A stretch of DNA of 35,289 nucleotides from Bdellovibrio sp. (lineage in GTDB: Bacteria > Bdellovibrionota > Bacteriovoracia > Bacteriovoracales > Bacteriovoracaceae). The translations under genes were made by a program, and so were the position numbers. Below, in pieces: positions 26,733 through 34,841 of the stretch. Location: the NCBI GenBank assembly GCA_020720455.1, contig DYOQ01000019.1, forward strand, positions 1-35,289, written 5' to 3'. Position 1 is the first letter of the stretch; every line of letters begins with the position of its first letter. The notes beneath the pieces are model-generated. The model searched no databases. It was not told the origin of the DNA and saw only the letters and a program-made list of their open reading frames with translations.

Positions 26733-27455
26733 CTAAATCTTAAGTAGGATCTTTTCTAATTTTGCCCACTCTTGATCATTGAGTGCGTTTTTATTAAACA
26801 TGAGATGCTTTATTAAATGTTTTGATTTTATTTCAATCATGTTTATATTTTTGAATTTATTGTTTCCGAATCTTTTTTTTAGCTTACGATAACTAGTTAG
26901 TTCGTCTCGTTTGTCCATGACAATATCAACATGCATATGTTCAAATATTTTATCGAGACTGTGGGAATTAACGAAGCTATGGAGTGTTGCCAGTTGGCGA
27001 TACCAGCTAGCGGGAATATTTTTATTGGCACGAATAGCTTTTGGAGCTTGAGAAGATACCATCGATTTTGCAGGCATTCTAGAATAGATCTCTTTGGTGA
27101 TTATCGATGGAAGAGTTAATTCTAACGCTGGTGACATTAAAGTCAGTCCAGTAGTTTTCGCTCTTATATGTTCATTCTTAATTAGCATTGCGGTAATAAT
27201 TAATGCTCCAAATGAATAACCTATAAACTTTATGTGTTCGTATTTATCTAAAACTTCCTCAACGCTTTGTTGAAGATGTTGTTCCCACATTAGGCCCATC
27301 TCGTGAAGTTTAGTGGGATCGTTTAATTCATCATGGCCGGGTAAAGTAATTTTAAACGCAGGGATATTATTACTCTTAAAAACAGAAAAGATGTCATTAA
27401 ATGATGACGAAATATTGTTAAGGCCATGACATATGCAGACTATGGTGGAGCTCAT
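26733..27455 (-). CDS. Alpha/beta hydrolase
   Basis: A 240-residue cytoplasmic hydrolase without a signal peptide. H-G at residues 10-11 is the oxyanion-hole loop of the family, G-Y-S81-F-G is the nucleophile elbow, D184 in K-R-D-E-L is the probable acid, and H213 in K-S-K-H is the probable base. Size and layout resemble small carboxylesterases or monoacylglycerol lipases. The lid region between about 120 and 170 is rich in basic residues. It converges on the GltG-like gene with a 3-base gap and is divergent from the ATPase gene, so it is not part of the gliding transcript. Substrate unknown. Confidence 0.82.
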   Translation of the reverse strand: MSSTIVCICHGLNNISSSFNDIFSVFKSNNIPAFKITLPGHDELNDPTKLHEMGLMWEQHLQQSVEEVLDKYEHIKFIGYSFGALIITAMLIKNEHIRAKTTGLTLMSPALELTLPSIITKEIYSRMPAKSMVSSQAPKAIRANKNIPASWYRQLATLHSFVNSHSLDKIFEHMHVDIVMDKRDELTSYRKLKKRFGNNKFKNINMIEIKSKHLIKHLMFNKNALNDQEWAKLEKILLKI

Positions 27456-27501
27456 CTAAGAGATGGTATTATATTTGCTGGCACAGAACTACAAATTTTT
27501 A

Positions 27502-27531
27502 ATGACAGATGTGTCTGATTTATCGCATAAT
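27502..27531 (+). promoter_or_regulatory. Candidate promoter giving a leaderless transcript
   Basis: ATGACA (27502-27507) and CATAAT (27526-27531) are spaced by 18 bases, each one mismatch from consensus. Transcription would begin at about 27538-27540, essentially at the ATG of the ATPase gene, which has no ribosome site. The spacer contains the short dyad CAGA-TGTG-TCTG (27506-27517). Confidence 0.45.
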
Positions 27532-27539
27532 TAAGATAT

Positions 27540-28709
27540 ATGTTCCGTAGAGATTGTAAACCATCGTTTTTTCAAAGTTTTTTTATATTTGGTCCAAGAG
27601 GAACTGGAAAATCTACGCTAATAAATGATCTATTAAGGCAGTTCCCGGCCACAGAAATCATGCACATTGATCTCTTGTTGAACGATGTTGATTTTGCGTA
27701 TCGTGATCGGCCTATGCTACTAAAAGAACAATTGGAAGCGATGACGATAAAACCAAAATGGGTTTTTATCGATGAGATACAAAAAGCCCCAGATCTTCTA
27801 GATATAGTTCATCACTTAATTGAGAATAAAAATATTAATTTTATTCTTTCTGGATCTAGCGCAAGAAAACTTAAAAGAGTTGGTGTCAATTTATTGGCCG
27901 GCAGAGCAGTTGAATTTAAACTTCATCCATTTACATCTAATGAGCTTCAGGAAGCATTTGATCTGCACCACACTCTTCACTTTGGTACTCTTCCTAAAAT
28001 TTTTTCTCTCCCAAACGAGATAGAGAAAAAAAGATTTTTGCGTGCTTATACAAATGTATATTTGCGCGAAGAAATTCAACAAGAACAGATTGTGCGTAAC
28101 ATTGATAGTTTCCGAGCTTTTTTAGAAGTAGCAGCTCAAACAAATGGAGAAATTCTAAATTATGCCAAAATTGCTCGCGCCGCTAAGGTAGAAGAAAAAA
28201 ATGTCTCTAGATATTTTGAAATTTTACGTGATACTTTGGTGGGCTTTTATTTGGAACCATTTAACCAATCTGTACGTAAGCAACAGTCGCATAAACCTAA
28301 ATTTTACCTTTTTGATTTGGGAGTAACTAGAACTCTGTCAAAAATGCTTGATGTTCCTCTTGTTGCAGGTAATTACGGGTATGGTAAATCGTTTGAACAT
28401 TTTATAGTTTTAGAATTTATTAGACGTAATGATTATTTAGAATGTGACTACTCTTTTTCTTATCTAAGAACAAAAGATGGCGTCGAGATTGATCTTATTA
28501 TTCAGCGTCCAGGAAAAAAAATAGTTTTGGCAGAGATAAAATCTACAACTCAAGTAGGAGATGATCATTGCCGTGCCCTTCGATCAACGGTAGATTTTTT
28601 TAAAGATGCCGAGCGTATTGTTATTTCTCAAGAGAAAATGGCGAGAAAATTAGAAGACGGAATTTTAGTACTTCCATGGAGTGAGGCACTGATACATGTA
28701 TTCTCTTAA
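27540..28709 (+). CDS. AAA ATPase with DUF4143-type C-terminal domain
   Basis: A 389-residue protein of the AAA_14/DUF4143 group. Walker A G-P-R-G-T-G-K-S-T lies at 18-26, Walker B W-V-F-I-D78-E79-I at 74-80, and L-S-G-S-S-A-R-K as the sensor region at 103-110. The middle contains the usual helical winged-helix-like part. The C-terminal domain carries Y-L-R-T-K-D-G-V-E-I-D-L-I-I followed by A-E-I-K-S-T, a PD-(D/E)XK-like core typical of these proteins. Family members are widespread, often scattered by horizontal transfer, and mostly uncharacterised. The gene stands alone, divergent from the hydrolase, and ends 33 bases from the convergent AglS-like gene. Confidence 0.9.
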   Translation: MFRRDCKPSFFQSFFIFGPRGTGKSTLINDLLRQFPATEIMHIDLLLNDVDFAYRDRPMLLKEQLEAMTIKPKWVFIDEIQKAPDLLDIVHHLIENKNINFILSGSSARKLKRVGVNLLAGRAVEFKLHPFTSNELQEAFDLHHTLHFGTLPKIFSLPNEIEKKRFLRAYTNVYLREEIQQEQIVRNIDSFRAFLEVAAQTNGEILNYAKIARAAKVEEKNVSRYFEILRDTLVGFYLEPFNQSVRKQQSHKPKFYLFDLGVTRTLSKMLDVPLVAGNYGYGKSFEHFIVLEFIRRNDYLECDYSFSYLRTKDGVEIDLIIQRPGKKIVLAEIKSTTQVGDDHCRALRSTVDFFKDAERIVISQEKMARKLEDGILVLPWSEALIHVFS

Positions 28710-28742
28710 CATTAGTGAGCAATTAGTGAGCATCAAGCCTTG

Positions 28743-29258
28743 CTACATTTGTGGCCCTAAAACTACAAATTTATAACGTAAGTACCCAGCTTCAGCACAG
28801 GTATAGAGAAGTTTTTTTACGTAATTATATTTAATAGACTTATCAACAAGTAAGTTTACAGTACCAGTGAACTTAGTTGCATTTGGAGACATCTTTTCAG
28901 TTCTTTTGATATCTTGTTTTTTCTGAATTAATTCATTGTACAAAGGAACGATTCTTCTTCCTTCGTGATCATAAACAATTGACACCTTTTTCTCGGTGTT
29001 GACAACTTCTTTGTCGTCAACCCAGATTCCAGTTGGAGCAACTTGTACGACGACTCCTGCTGTGTTGAGTGATTGTGATTTAGAATCAGGAAGCTTGATA
29101 TTTTTTGGAACGTTTATAACAACACCTGAAGCGTTATAGCTTCTAATTAAAAACACAAGCATTATAACAAGGATGTCGAGAAGTGATGTTATGTCGATTT
29201 CCTCGACTTCTTCGCGGTTTCGATTTCCTCTTTTACGAATAAGCCTATTATTTCTCAT
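28743..29258 (-). CDS. aglS: TolR/ExbD-type motor subunit, AglS-like
   Basis: A 171-residue protein with a very basic cytoplasmic N-terminus, one membrane helix at about 22-42 carrying the essential-type Asp (I-T-S-L-L-D28-I-L-V), and a periplasmic domain. In TolR, ExbD and MotB this Asp takes part in proton translocation. It lies 19 bases after the second TolR-like gene, third in a TolQ-TolR-TolR order identical to Myxococcus aglR-aglQ-aglS, where the trio powers gliding. It could instead be a generic ExbD, but no TonB, TolA, TolB or Pal gene is adjacent and the Glt block is close. The AglS rather than AglQ label rests on order alone. Confidence 0.75.
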   Translation of the reverse strand: MRNNRLIRKRGNRNREEVEEIDITSLLDILVIMLVFLIRSYNASGVVINVPKNIKLPDSKSQSLNTAGVVVQVAPTGIWVDDKEVVNTEKKVSIVYDHEGRRIVPLYNELIQKKQDIKRTEKMSPNATKFTGTVNLLVDKSIKYNYVKKLLYTCAEAGYLRYKFVVLGPQM

Positions 29259-29277
29259 CTACACATCCATGTAACTC

Positions 29278-29805
29278 TTATGATTGAATGTTTCCAAAAA
29301 TAATGTTTGTAAATAGTCCATCTGCTTTTTTATCTAATCCGTTTTTATCTTTTATGTAAAATGATGGATCTGTGTTTTCTAGCATTCTGATGCTATCCAT
29401 TATTTTAATCAACTCTTCGTAATCCAAATTTACTTCAGGCTCTAAAATAGCTGTATTCTCTTTTTCATGCTCTTGTTTTATCTTTATTAACGTGTCGTGA
29501 AACTTGTCTAGCTCATATCCAGTATTAGTTCGAGCAAAGCGATATCTAACAACGCTCGGAACACCAGTAGCAACCGTTATCGCATCTTGAACAATTTTGA
29601 TTGTAAGAGCTAGCGGCTTTTCATTGTTCTTTGGCGGTTCCTGATCTGAGATAATAGGAACATCGCTATTAATTTCGTAAACTTTAATGAAGCTAGCAGA
29701 CGTCAAGAGAAAGAAAAGAAAGATGAATACTGAATCTAGTATTGGTACAAGATTCAATTTTTTAATTAGCATATCTTTTTTCTTTCTGCTTGGTACTCGG
29801 TACAT
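29278..29805 (-). CDS. aglQ: TolR/ExbD-type motor subunit, AglQ-like
   Basis: A 175-residue membrane protein with a basic N-terminus and L-N-L-V-P-I-L-D24-S-V-F-I-F, the TolR/ExbD signature with the proton-path Asp. One helix (about 20-40) and a periplasmic domain follow, the latter with a predicted charged helix around residues 105-140. It starts 5 bases after the AglR-like stop and is followed after 19 bases by a second TolR-like gene. Two non-identical TolR-like subunits per TolQ-like channel is a hallmark of the AglRQS motor. The assignment as AglQ is by gene order. Confidence 0.75.
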   Translation of the reverse strand: MYRVPSRKKKDMLIKKLNLVPILDSVFIFLFFLLTSASFIKVYEINSDVPIISDQEPPKNNEKPLALTIKIVQDAITVATGVPSVVRYRFARTNTGYELDKFHDTLIKIKQEHEKENTAILEPEVNLDYEELIKIMDSIRMLENTDPSFYIKDKNGLDKKADGLFTNIIFGNIQS

Positions 29806-29810
29806 ATTTA

Positions 29811-30488
29811 CTACGCCTCTGTTTCGTTTTTAGTTCCAATTACATCCATAATTTTAATAGAGAATTCGTCTATATCACTAATGATCGTCTGTGATTTGCT
29901 AGCAAGAAATGCGTGAGCGACCATAATAGAGATGGCAGCAACTAGCCCAAGAAAAGTTGTGTTCATGGCCAAAGATATACCTTTAGCTAGAATTTCTGCT
30001 TTTTGTGTAGGATCTGCTGTATCTAATGCTGCAAACGCTGACATCAAACCTTGAATTGTACCTAGAAGGCCAAACAGAGTAGAGATGTTTGCTACTAGCT
30101 GTAGATACGGTAATCTTTTTTCAACTTTTGAGATTACTTCCATCGCTGTTGCATCAATCGCATTTTGAATCTGCTCTTGTGGCCTACTTGCCCTTTTGAG
30201 TGCGCTCTTCAGAACTCGAGGTAACAGTTGTGTTGAATTAGAGCAGGCCCTGATTGCACCCTGAATATCATTTGAAAGAATGTATCGTTGGAGCTCATTC
30301 ATTAATGATGGCCCATCAACGTGATACTGACGATACTTAATATATCTATCAATAACAATTACAACGCCTATACCCCAGACGGCAGCGATGACCCACATGA
30401 AGATTCCGCCATCTTGCATGAATGATGCGACGGTATTAATTAATGATACTGGTGATTCTGAATTTACAACTGGTGACATTCCTTCCAT
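29811..30488 (-). CDS. aglR: TolQ/ExbB/MotA-type proton channel, AglR-like
   Basis: A 225-residue inner-membrane protein with three helices: residues about 28-46, about 130-155 and about 168-195. The region from N-I-S-T-L-F-G-L-L-G-T-I-Q-G-L to I-S-L-A-M-N-T-T-F-L-G-L is the family signature and includes the Thr residues lining the channel. It forms the stator-like ring with the TolR-like partners and turns proton flux into movement. AAGGAG lies 8 bases before ATG 30488. It heads the motor operon, transcribed toward the Glt block. TolQ proper is the alternative, but the duplicated TolR-like gene and missing tolAB-pal argue for AglR. Confidence 0.82.
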   Translation of the reverse strand: MEGMSPVVNSESPVSLINTVASFMQDGGIFMWVIAAVWGIGVVIVIDRYIKYRQYHVDGPSLMNELQRYILSNDIQGAIRACSNSTQLLPRVLKSALKRASRPQEQIQNAIDATAMEVISKVEKRLPYLQLVANISTLFGLLGTIQGLMSAFAALDTADPTQKAEILAKGISLAMNTTFLGLVAAISIMVAHAFLASKSQTIISDIDEFSIKIMDVIGTKNETEA

Positions 30489-30522
30489 GGAAATAACTCC
30501 TTAAAATATTTCTACAATTACT

Positions 30523-30535
30523 ATTCTACTAGAAT
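30523..30535. promoter_or_regulatory. 13-bp perfect palindrome upstream of aglR-like gene
   Basis: ATTCTA-C-TAGAAT lies 35 bases before the aglR-like start. On the minus strand its TAGAAT half could serve as a -10 element, with TTGTTA 15 bases upstream (short spacing). An operator overlapping the promoter is possible. Confidence 0.35.
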
Positions 30536-30595
30536 TTTTTTGATAACAATTTTTTTTCCTTAAAGAGGAAAAGCTTGCCTAAAGATTTTCAGGGT

Positions 30596-31171
30596 TTAGT
30601 AATTTTCTGGAAAGAGTTTACGTTCAACTAATTCGACTAGAGTGTGAATAATTTTAATATGAATCTCTTGAATACGTGCGGTCGTATTGCTTTTTACTAT
30701 TATGGAACAATCTACAATATCTTTTAACTTGCCCCCATCTTTTCCGAGTAATCCAATAACGTAACCACCTTTTTCTTTGGCAACATTGACTGCATTTATG
30801 ACATTTTGAGAGTTACCACTGGTAGATATTACTAAGAGGACATCACCTTTTTCCAACATTGCATCTAGATATCTTGAAAAAATGAAATCATATCCGAAAT
30901 CATTTGCTACACAAGACATGTATGCTGGGTCGGAAATGGCAGTGGCCGGAAGAGGTTTTCTGTTTTTGATAAATCTTGCAGATAGTTCTTCCGCAAAATG
31001 CATGGCATCTGACATCGAACCACCATTTCCACAGCTATACACTCTCTTTTTATTTTGAAAAGTTTGTATTAACGCTTCTGATGCCTGAGTGATTGAATCA
31101 AGATTGGCCCTAGATTTCTTAAATTGCTCTAAGACACTTAATGATTCATCTAGAATATTTTCTACAAACAT
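30596..31171 (-). CDS. gmhA: Phosphoheptose isomerase (sedoheptulose-7-phosphate isomerase)
   Basis: A 191-residue SIS-domain enzyme closely resembling E. coli GmhA (192 residues). It shares S-C-G-N-G-G-S near 46-52, A-M-H-F-A-E-E-L with the catalytic Glu at E62, I-S-T-S-G-N-S as the phosphate loop near 116-122, and R-I-Q-E-I-H-I-K with catalytic His H176 just after. It converts sedoheptulose 7-phosphate to D-glycero-D-manno-heptose 7-phosphate, the first step toward LPS core heptose. This implies a heptose-containing envelope. It follows trxA by 5 bases without a clear ribosome site, and other heptose genes are not in the window. Confidence 0.93.
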   Translation of the reverse strand: MFVENILDESLSVLEQFKKSRANLDSITQASEALIQTFQNKKRVYSCGNGGSMSDAMHFAEELSARFIKNRKPLPATAISDPAYMSCVANDFGYDFIFSRYLDAMLEKGDVLLVISTSGNSQNVINAVNVAKEKGGYVIGLLGKDGGKLKDIVDCSIIVKSNTTARIQEIHIKIIHTLVELVERKLFPENY

Positions 31172-31176
31172 TTTAA

Positions 31177-31500
31177 TTATAAAAGTTCTTCAAAACTTTT
31201 GATGATTTCACTTTTTGGCTGAAGCCCAACAAGTGTTTTACTAGGTTTTCCATTTTTAAAGAAAATCATTGTTGGAATCCCTCTGATACCGTACTGCTGT
31301 GCTAATTCACCATTTTCATCAACGTTTACTTTACAGATATAAACCTTCTCTCCTAGTTCAGTGGCCACCTCTTCTAGAATTGGCCCAAGTGATCTACAAG
31401 GTCCACACCATTCTGCCCAAAAATCTACCAGTACCGGCGTTGTTGCCTTTAGCACGTTATTGTTAAATTCACTCTGTCCTATTTTGGCAACATTGCCCAT
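31177..31500 (-). CDS. trxA: Thioredoxin
   Basis: A 107-residue cytoplasmic thioredoxin of standard length. D-F-W-A-E-W-C32-G-P-C35 is the redox site and G-I-P-T supplies the cis-proline loop. K-V-N-V-D-E and G-K-P near the C-terminus are also as in the family. AAGGAG precedes ATG 31500 by 6 bases. It reduces disulfides in cytoplasmic proteins. It is the first gene of a short operon with gmhA and is divergent from the RDD-family gene. Confidence 0.96.
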   Translation of the reverse strand: MGNVAKIGQSEFNNNVLKATTPVLVDFWAEWCGPCRSLGPILEEVATELGEKVYICKVNVDENGELAQQYGIRGIPTMIFFKNGKPSKTLVGLQPKSEIIKSFEELL

Positions 31501-31642
31501 AACAAACTCCTTAATGATATATTTAGCACCTAAGATAAAACTATATACATATCTCTATCTAACGTCTAGAAATTTACAACGAATCTTCGCCGTCAAGTGT
31601 TGCCTAGCGAAAAAAGTTCCTGTTTCCAAAAGGATTAATGAA

Positions 31643-32155
31643 TTGCAAAATATTGATGTGAAGAAAAAATATGTTTTAAAATCACCAATTACGGTTGGGC
31701 ATCTAGCAAGAGTTATTGCAAAGTTGATAGATTTATTTATAGTCTTGCTTCTTTCTGTTTTATTTTATCCTGTAAGTATTTTGGCCGGAGTGGCGTACAT
31801 CTCGTTTGCTGATCATACACAGCATGGCCAATCTGTCGGAAAAAAATTTATTGGAATGGCGGTTGTTTCGCTTGAAGATGGAAATCCTTGCTCTTGGAAA
31901 CAATCAGTTGTTAGAAATTTGCCAATAAGTATTCCAGTGCTCTTTGCGATCATTCCGTTTTGGGGTTGGTTATTTACGTTATTTATAGGAGTGCCGCTAG
32001 TGTTGTTTGAAATATATTTAATGTTTAGGCTCGATTCTGGTCATAGGCTTGGTGACGTTATGGCAGATACAACTGTTATGGCAAAAGATCAAGGAGAAGA
32101 GATTACTAAAAAATCAAAAAGTAGTTGGTTCGAGAATAAGGCAAGTGTAAGATAA
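31643..32155 (+). CDS. RDD-family membrane protein
   Basis: A small inner-membrane protein of the RDD family: R-V-I-A-K-L-I-D near the first helix, G-Q-S-V-G-K-K-F-I-G-M with E-D-G-N-P between helices, R-N-L-P before the next helix pair, and G-H-R-L-G-D-V-M-A near the end. The open frame extends far upstream, but that part lies antisense over trxA and has no family similarity. The best start is TTG 31643, with AGGA at 31631-31634 and 8 bases of spacing, giving 170 residues. GTG 31658 is the alternative. RDD proteins are poorly characterised, with some linked to ion transport. It sits 28 bases before polA in the same direction. Confidence 0.8.
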   Translation: MQNIDVKKKYVLKSPITVGHLARVIAKLIDLFIVLLLSVLFYPVSILAGVAYISFADHTQHGQSVGKKFIGMAVVSLEDGNPCSWKQSVVRNLPISIPVLFAIIPFWGWLFTLFIGVPLVLFEIYLMFRLDSGHRLGDVMADTTVMAKDQGEEITKKSKSSWFENKASVR

Positions 32156-32183
32156 CTTCGCATTAAAACTTCGTAGGAATTTT

Positions 32184-34790
32184 ATGACAAAGAAATTGGT
32201 GATAGTTGACACTAGTAATTTTATTTTTAGAGCGTTCTATGCAATTAGACCTTTGAGTTCTCCAAATGGGACTCCTGTCAATGCTGTTTATGGCGTAATG
32301 AATATGCTTATGAAGCTGATGTCAGTTTACAATGCCACACACATTGTTCTTGCAAAAGATTCTGGAAGAGTCTCTTTCCGAACGAAAATCTACAATGATT
32401 ACAAGGCTAATCGAGACGACACTCCTGAAGATTTAATTCCTCAGTTTCCGTTAATAGATAGACTTGCTACTGAACTTGGCCTTGTTCAAATAAAAAAAGA
32501 AAATTACGAAGCCGACGATGTAATCGGAAGTTTGGTGACTCAGTTTAGGGATAGTTTTGATGAGATTCTTATTGCTACAAGTGATAAGGATCTTATGCAG
32601 TTTGTAGATGAACGGATAAAAGTTATCGATACTATGAAAGAAAAACTTTTTGGCCCAAGAGAAGTGTTTGAAAAAATGGGAGTGATTCCCTCCCAAATTG
32701 TCGATTACTTATCTTTAGTTGGTGATGCCTCTGATAATGTTCCAGGGATGAAAGGTGTTGGTGCCAAAGGTGCTGCGGATCTTTTAGAAAAATATGGTAC
32801 GCTAGATAATTGCATTAAAGATATGAGCTCCTTTACAACAAAAAAACTGAAAACGGCTTTTGAAAATTACTTAGAAGATGCTTTGTTGTCTAAACAGTTG
32901 ATAACGATTGTTACTGATCTCGATTTGGGTGTTAGACCAGATGATCTTGAGTACAGATTTAGTTCATCTAAAAAACTGATATCATTTTTAGATGAACTAG
33001 GAATGAAGAGCGTGATAAAAAAAATTTCCGAGCTAGATTATATTGATTCACAAGTTGATGAAACAAATAGTGATGATTTAGATATGCCACCTCTTGAAAT
33101 CCTTAGCGGTAGCGTGGCAAAATACCCAATTGTTCTTCGACCAACAGTCCGGCCACTTGATAAAGATATCCTTGCTAAGTGTTTAAAAGAAACATCATTG
33201 GCAATTAGTCCAAAGTACTCAGAAGAGAAGTTGGTATATTTATCAGTTGCGTGCAGTGATTCGGAATGTTTTATTGCGGATAAAAATTGCGAATCTGATT
33301 TAAATGATTATTTAAGAACTATACTCGCATCTAAAGTAGAAGCTATTATTAGCGAGTGTAAACCAACAATATCTTTTGCGTTAAAGAGTGGCATTGATAT
33401 TAATGTTTCTTTTTTTGATACAACTCAAGCACATTTTGTCATAGATCCATCAGGGAGGCATAATTTTGAAAGCTATTCTGAATGGTCAGGGTTTGAAGGA
33501 GAAGAGGTTGCCTTCTTGTTTAAGTTTGCCTATTTTTTAAAAGAAGATATTAAAGAGTGTGGTGTTGAAAATGTTTATTATAATATTGATCTTCCGCTTT
33601 TTAAAATTCTAGCAAGAATGGAAAATAGTGGGATTATGATCAACCCACCTTATTTTAAAGATCTAAGCAAAAAATATACACAAGAATTAGATGATATTAA
33701 AATTAAAATTCTGGATTTGGTAAAAATAGATGAAATTAATCTAAGATCACCAAAACAGGTTGCAGAACTTCTTTTTGAAAAGCTGGGCCTTCCTGTTATT
33801 AAAAAAAATAAGACTGGGCCAAGTTGTGACTCGTCTGTTCTTGAAGAACTAGTGTTACTTGATATGTCAGAGATTCCTGCGCTTATTTTAGAGTTCAGAG
33901 AGATAGAAAAACTTCTTTCAACTTATATAGACGTTATTTCGACGCTTGCGGATAAAAAAGGAAGAGTTCATACTAACTTTAATCAACATATTGCTGCAAC
34001 GGGAAGACTCTCTTCTGATAATCCAAATTTACAAAATATCCCTGTTCGCTCTACTCGAGGTAGGCTTATTAGGAAAGGGTTTATTGCAAATCCTGGAAAT
34101 ATATTGATGTCAGCTGATTACTCTCAGATTGAGCTTAGGATTCTTGCTAATTTGTCAAAAGATAGTGTGATGATTGAAGCTTATAAAAATGGTGAAGATA
34201 TTCACACTCGAACAGCTTCTGAAATTTTTGAAGTTCCTCTTGATAAAGTTACGAGTGAACAGCGTAGTAGCGCTAAGGCGGTTAATTTTGGGCTAATGTA
34301 TGGCCAATCATCTTTTGGGCTTGGGATGAGTTTAAAGATAGGTAGAAATGAGGCTAAAGATTATATTGTAAAATATTTTTCACGGTTTGGAAGAGTGAAA
34401 GCGTATCTAGATGAGCTAAAAGAGAGAGTAGAGGAGCTTGGATATACTGAGACATATTTTGGTCGCAAAAGACCACTTCCAGATATCAGGTCTACTAATA
34501 GAACTATTAAAGGCCATGCAGAAAGGGCCGCAATTAATGCTCCAATTCAAGGCACTGCTGCTGATATGCTTAAAATAAGCATGCTTGATATCGATAAAAA
34601 ATTATTTGAGAGACAGATGAAAGCAAAACTTCTTCTGCAAGTTCATGATGAACTTATATTTGAGCTTCCAGAAAATGAAGCAGATAGTTTAAAGCAGTTG
34701 GTTGTTGATTCAATGATGAATGTTTTAAAAATGGATGTTCCGTTTGAAGTAGGTATATCTTTTGGAGTTAATTGGTACGACTTAAAATAG
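32184..34790 (+). CDS. polA: DNA polymerase I, probably without proofreading
   Basis: An 868-residue family A polymerase. The N-terminal 5'-3' exonuclease (about 1-290) has V-D-T-S-N-F, Y-E-A-D-D-V-I-G, A-T-S-D-K-D and G-D-A-S-D-N-V-P-G. The polymerase part has motif A S-A-D645-Y-S-Q-I-E-L-R, motif B R-S-S-A-K-A-V-N-F-G-L-M-Y-G and motif C V-H-D822-E-L. The middle domain (about 310-470) keeps the fold outline (F-F-D-T-T-Q-A-H-F-V-I-D-P) but lacks the F-D-T-E-T, K-Y-D and Y-A-x-x-D residues that bind metal in the 3'-5' exonuclease, as in Taq-type enzymes. Role: Okazaki-primer removal and repair synthesis. TAGGA precedes ATG 32184, and a terminator follows the stop directly. Confidence 0.95.
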   Translation: MTKKLVIVDTSNFIFRAFYAIRPLSSPNGTPVNAVYGVMNMLMKLMSVYNATHIVLAKDSGRVSFRTKIYNDYKANRDDTPEDLIPQFPLIDRLATELGLVQIKKENYEADDVIGSLVTQFRDSFDEILIATSDKDLMQFVDERIKVIDTMKEKLFGPREVFEKMGVIPSQIVDYLSLVGDASDNVPGMKGVGAKGAADLLEKYGTLDNCIKDMSSFTTKKLKTAFENYLEDALLSKQLITIVTDLDLGVRPDDLEYRFSSSKKLISFLDELGMKSVIKKISELDYIDSQVDETNSDDLDMPPLEILSGSVAKYPIVLRPTVRPLDKDILAKCLKETSLAISPKYSEEKLVYLSVACSDSECFIADKNCESDLNDYLRTILASKVEAIISECKPTISFALKSGIDINVSFFDTTQAHFVIDPSGRHNFESYSEWSGFEGEEVAFLFKFAYFLKEDIKECGVENVYYNIDLPLFKILARMENSGIMINPPYFKDLSKKYTQELDDIKIKILDLVKIDEINLRSPKQVAELLFEKLGLPVIKKNKTGPSCDSSVLEELVLLDMSEIPALILEFREIEKLLSTYIDVISTLADKKGRVHTNFNQHIAATGRLSSDNPNLQNIPVRSTRGRLIRKGFIANPGNILMSADYSQIELRILANLSKDSVMIEAYKNGEDIHTRTASEIFEVPLDKVTSEQRSSAKAVNFGLMYGQSSFGLGMSLKIGRNEAKDYIVKYFSRFGRVKAYLDELKERVEELGYTETYFGRKRPLPDIRSTNRTIKGHAERAAINAPIQGTAADMLKISMLDIDKKLFERQMKAKLLLQVHDELIFELPENEADSLKQLVVDSMMNVLKMDVPFEVGISFGVNWYDLK

Positions 34791-34834
34791 TTACGGGTGG
34801 CATTTGCCACCCGTAACGTTTATTTTTTTCTTTT
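34791..34834 (+). terminator. Rho-independent terminator after polA
   Basis: TTACGGGTGGC (34791-34801), loop ATTT and GCCACCCGTAA (34806-34816) make a perfect 11-base-pair stem, followed by a T-rich run to 34834. It begins at the base after the polA stop. The T-run favours the plus strand. A short TTTT on the other side could give weak activity for the convergent gene. Confidence 0.93.
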
Positions 34835-34841
34835 AATTGAA

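Noticed and set aside
28743..30488. Reading the TolQ-TolR-TolR trio as a Tol-Pal system
   Set aside because: No tolA, tolB, pal or ybgC neighbour, and two different TolR-like genes; the nearby Glt block makes AglRQS more likely.
30541..30575. Hairpin TTTTCC/GGAAAA as terminator of the trxA-gmhA operon
   Set aside because: On the minus strand the stem is followed by an A-run, not a T-run, so it does not fit a rho-independent terminator in the needed direction.
31361..31642. Upstream extension of the RDD protein frame across trxA
   Set aside because: It is antisense to the trxA coding region, lacks RDD similarity, and a TTG with a good ribosome site lies downstream.
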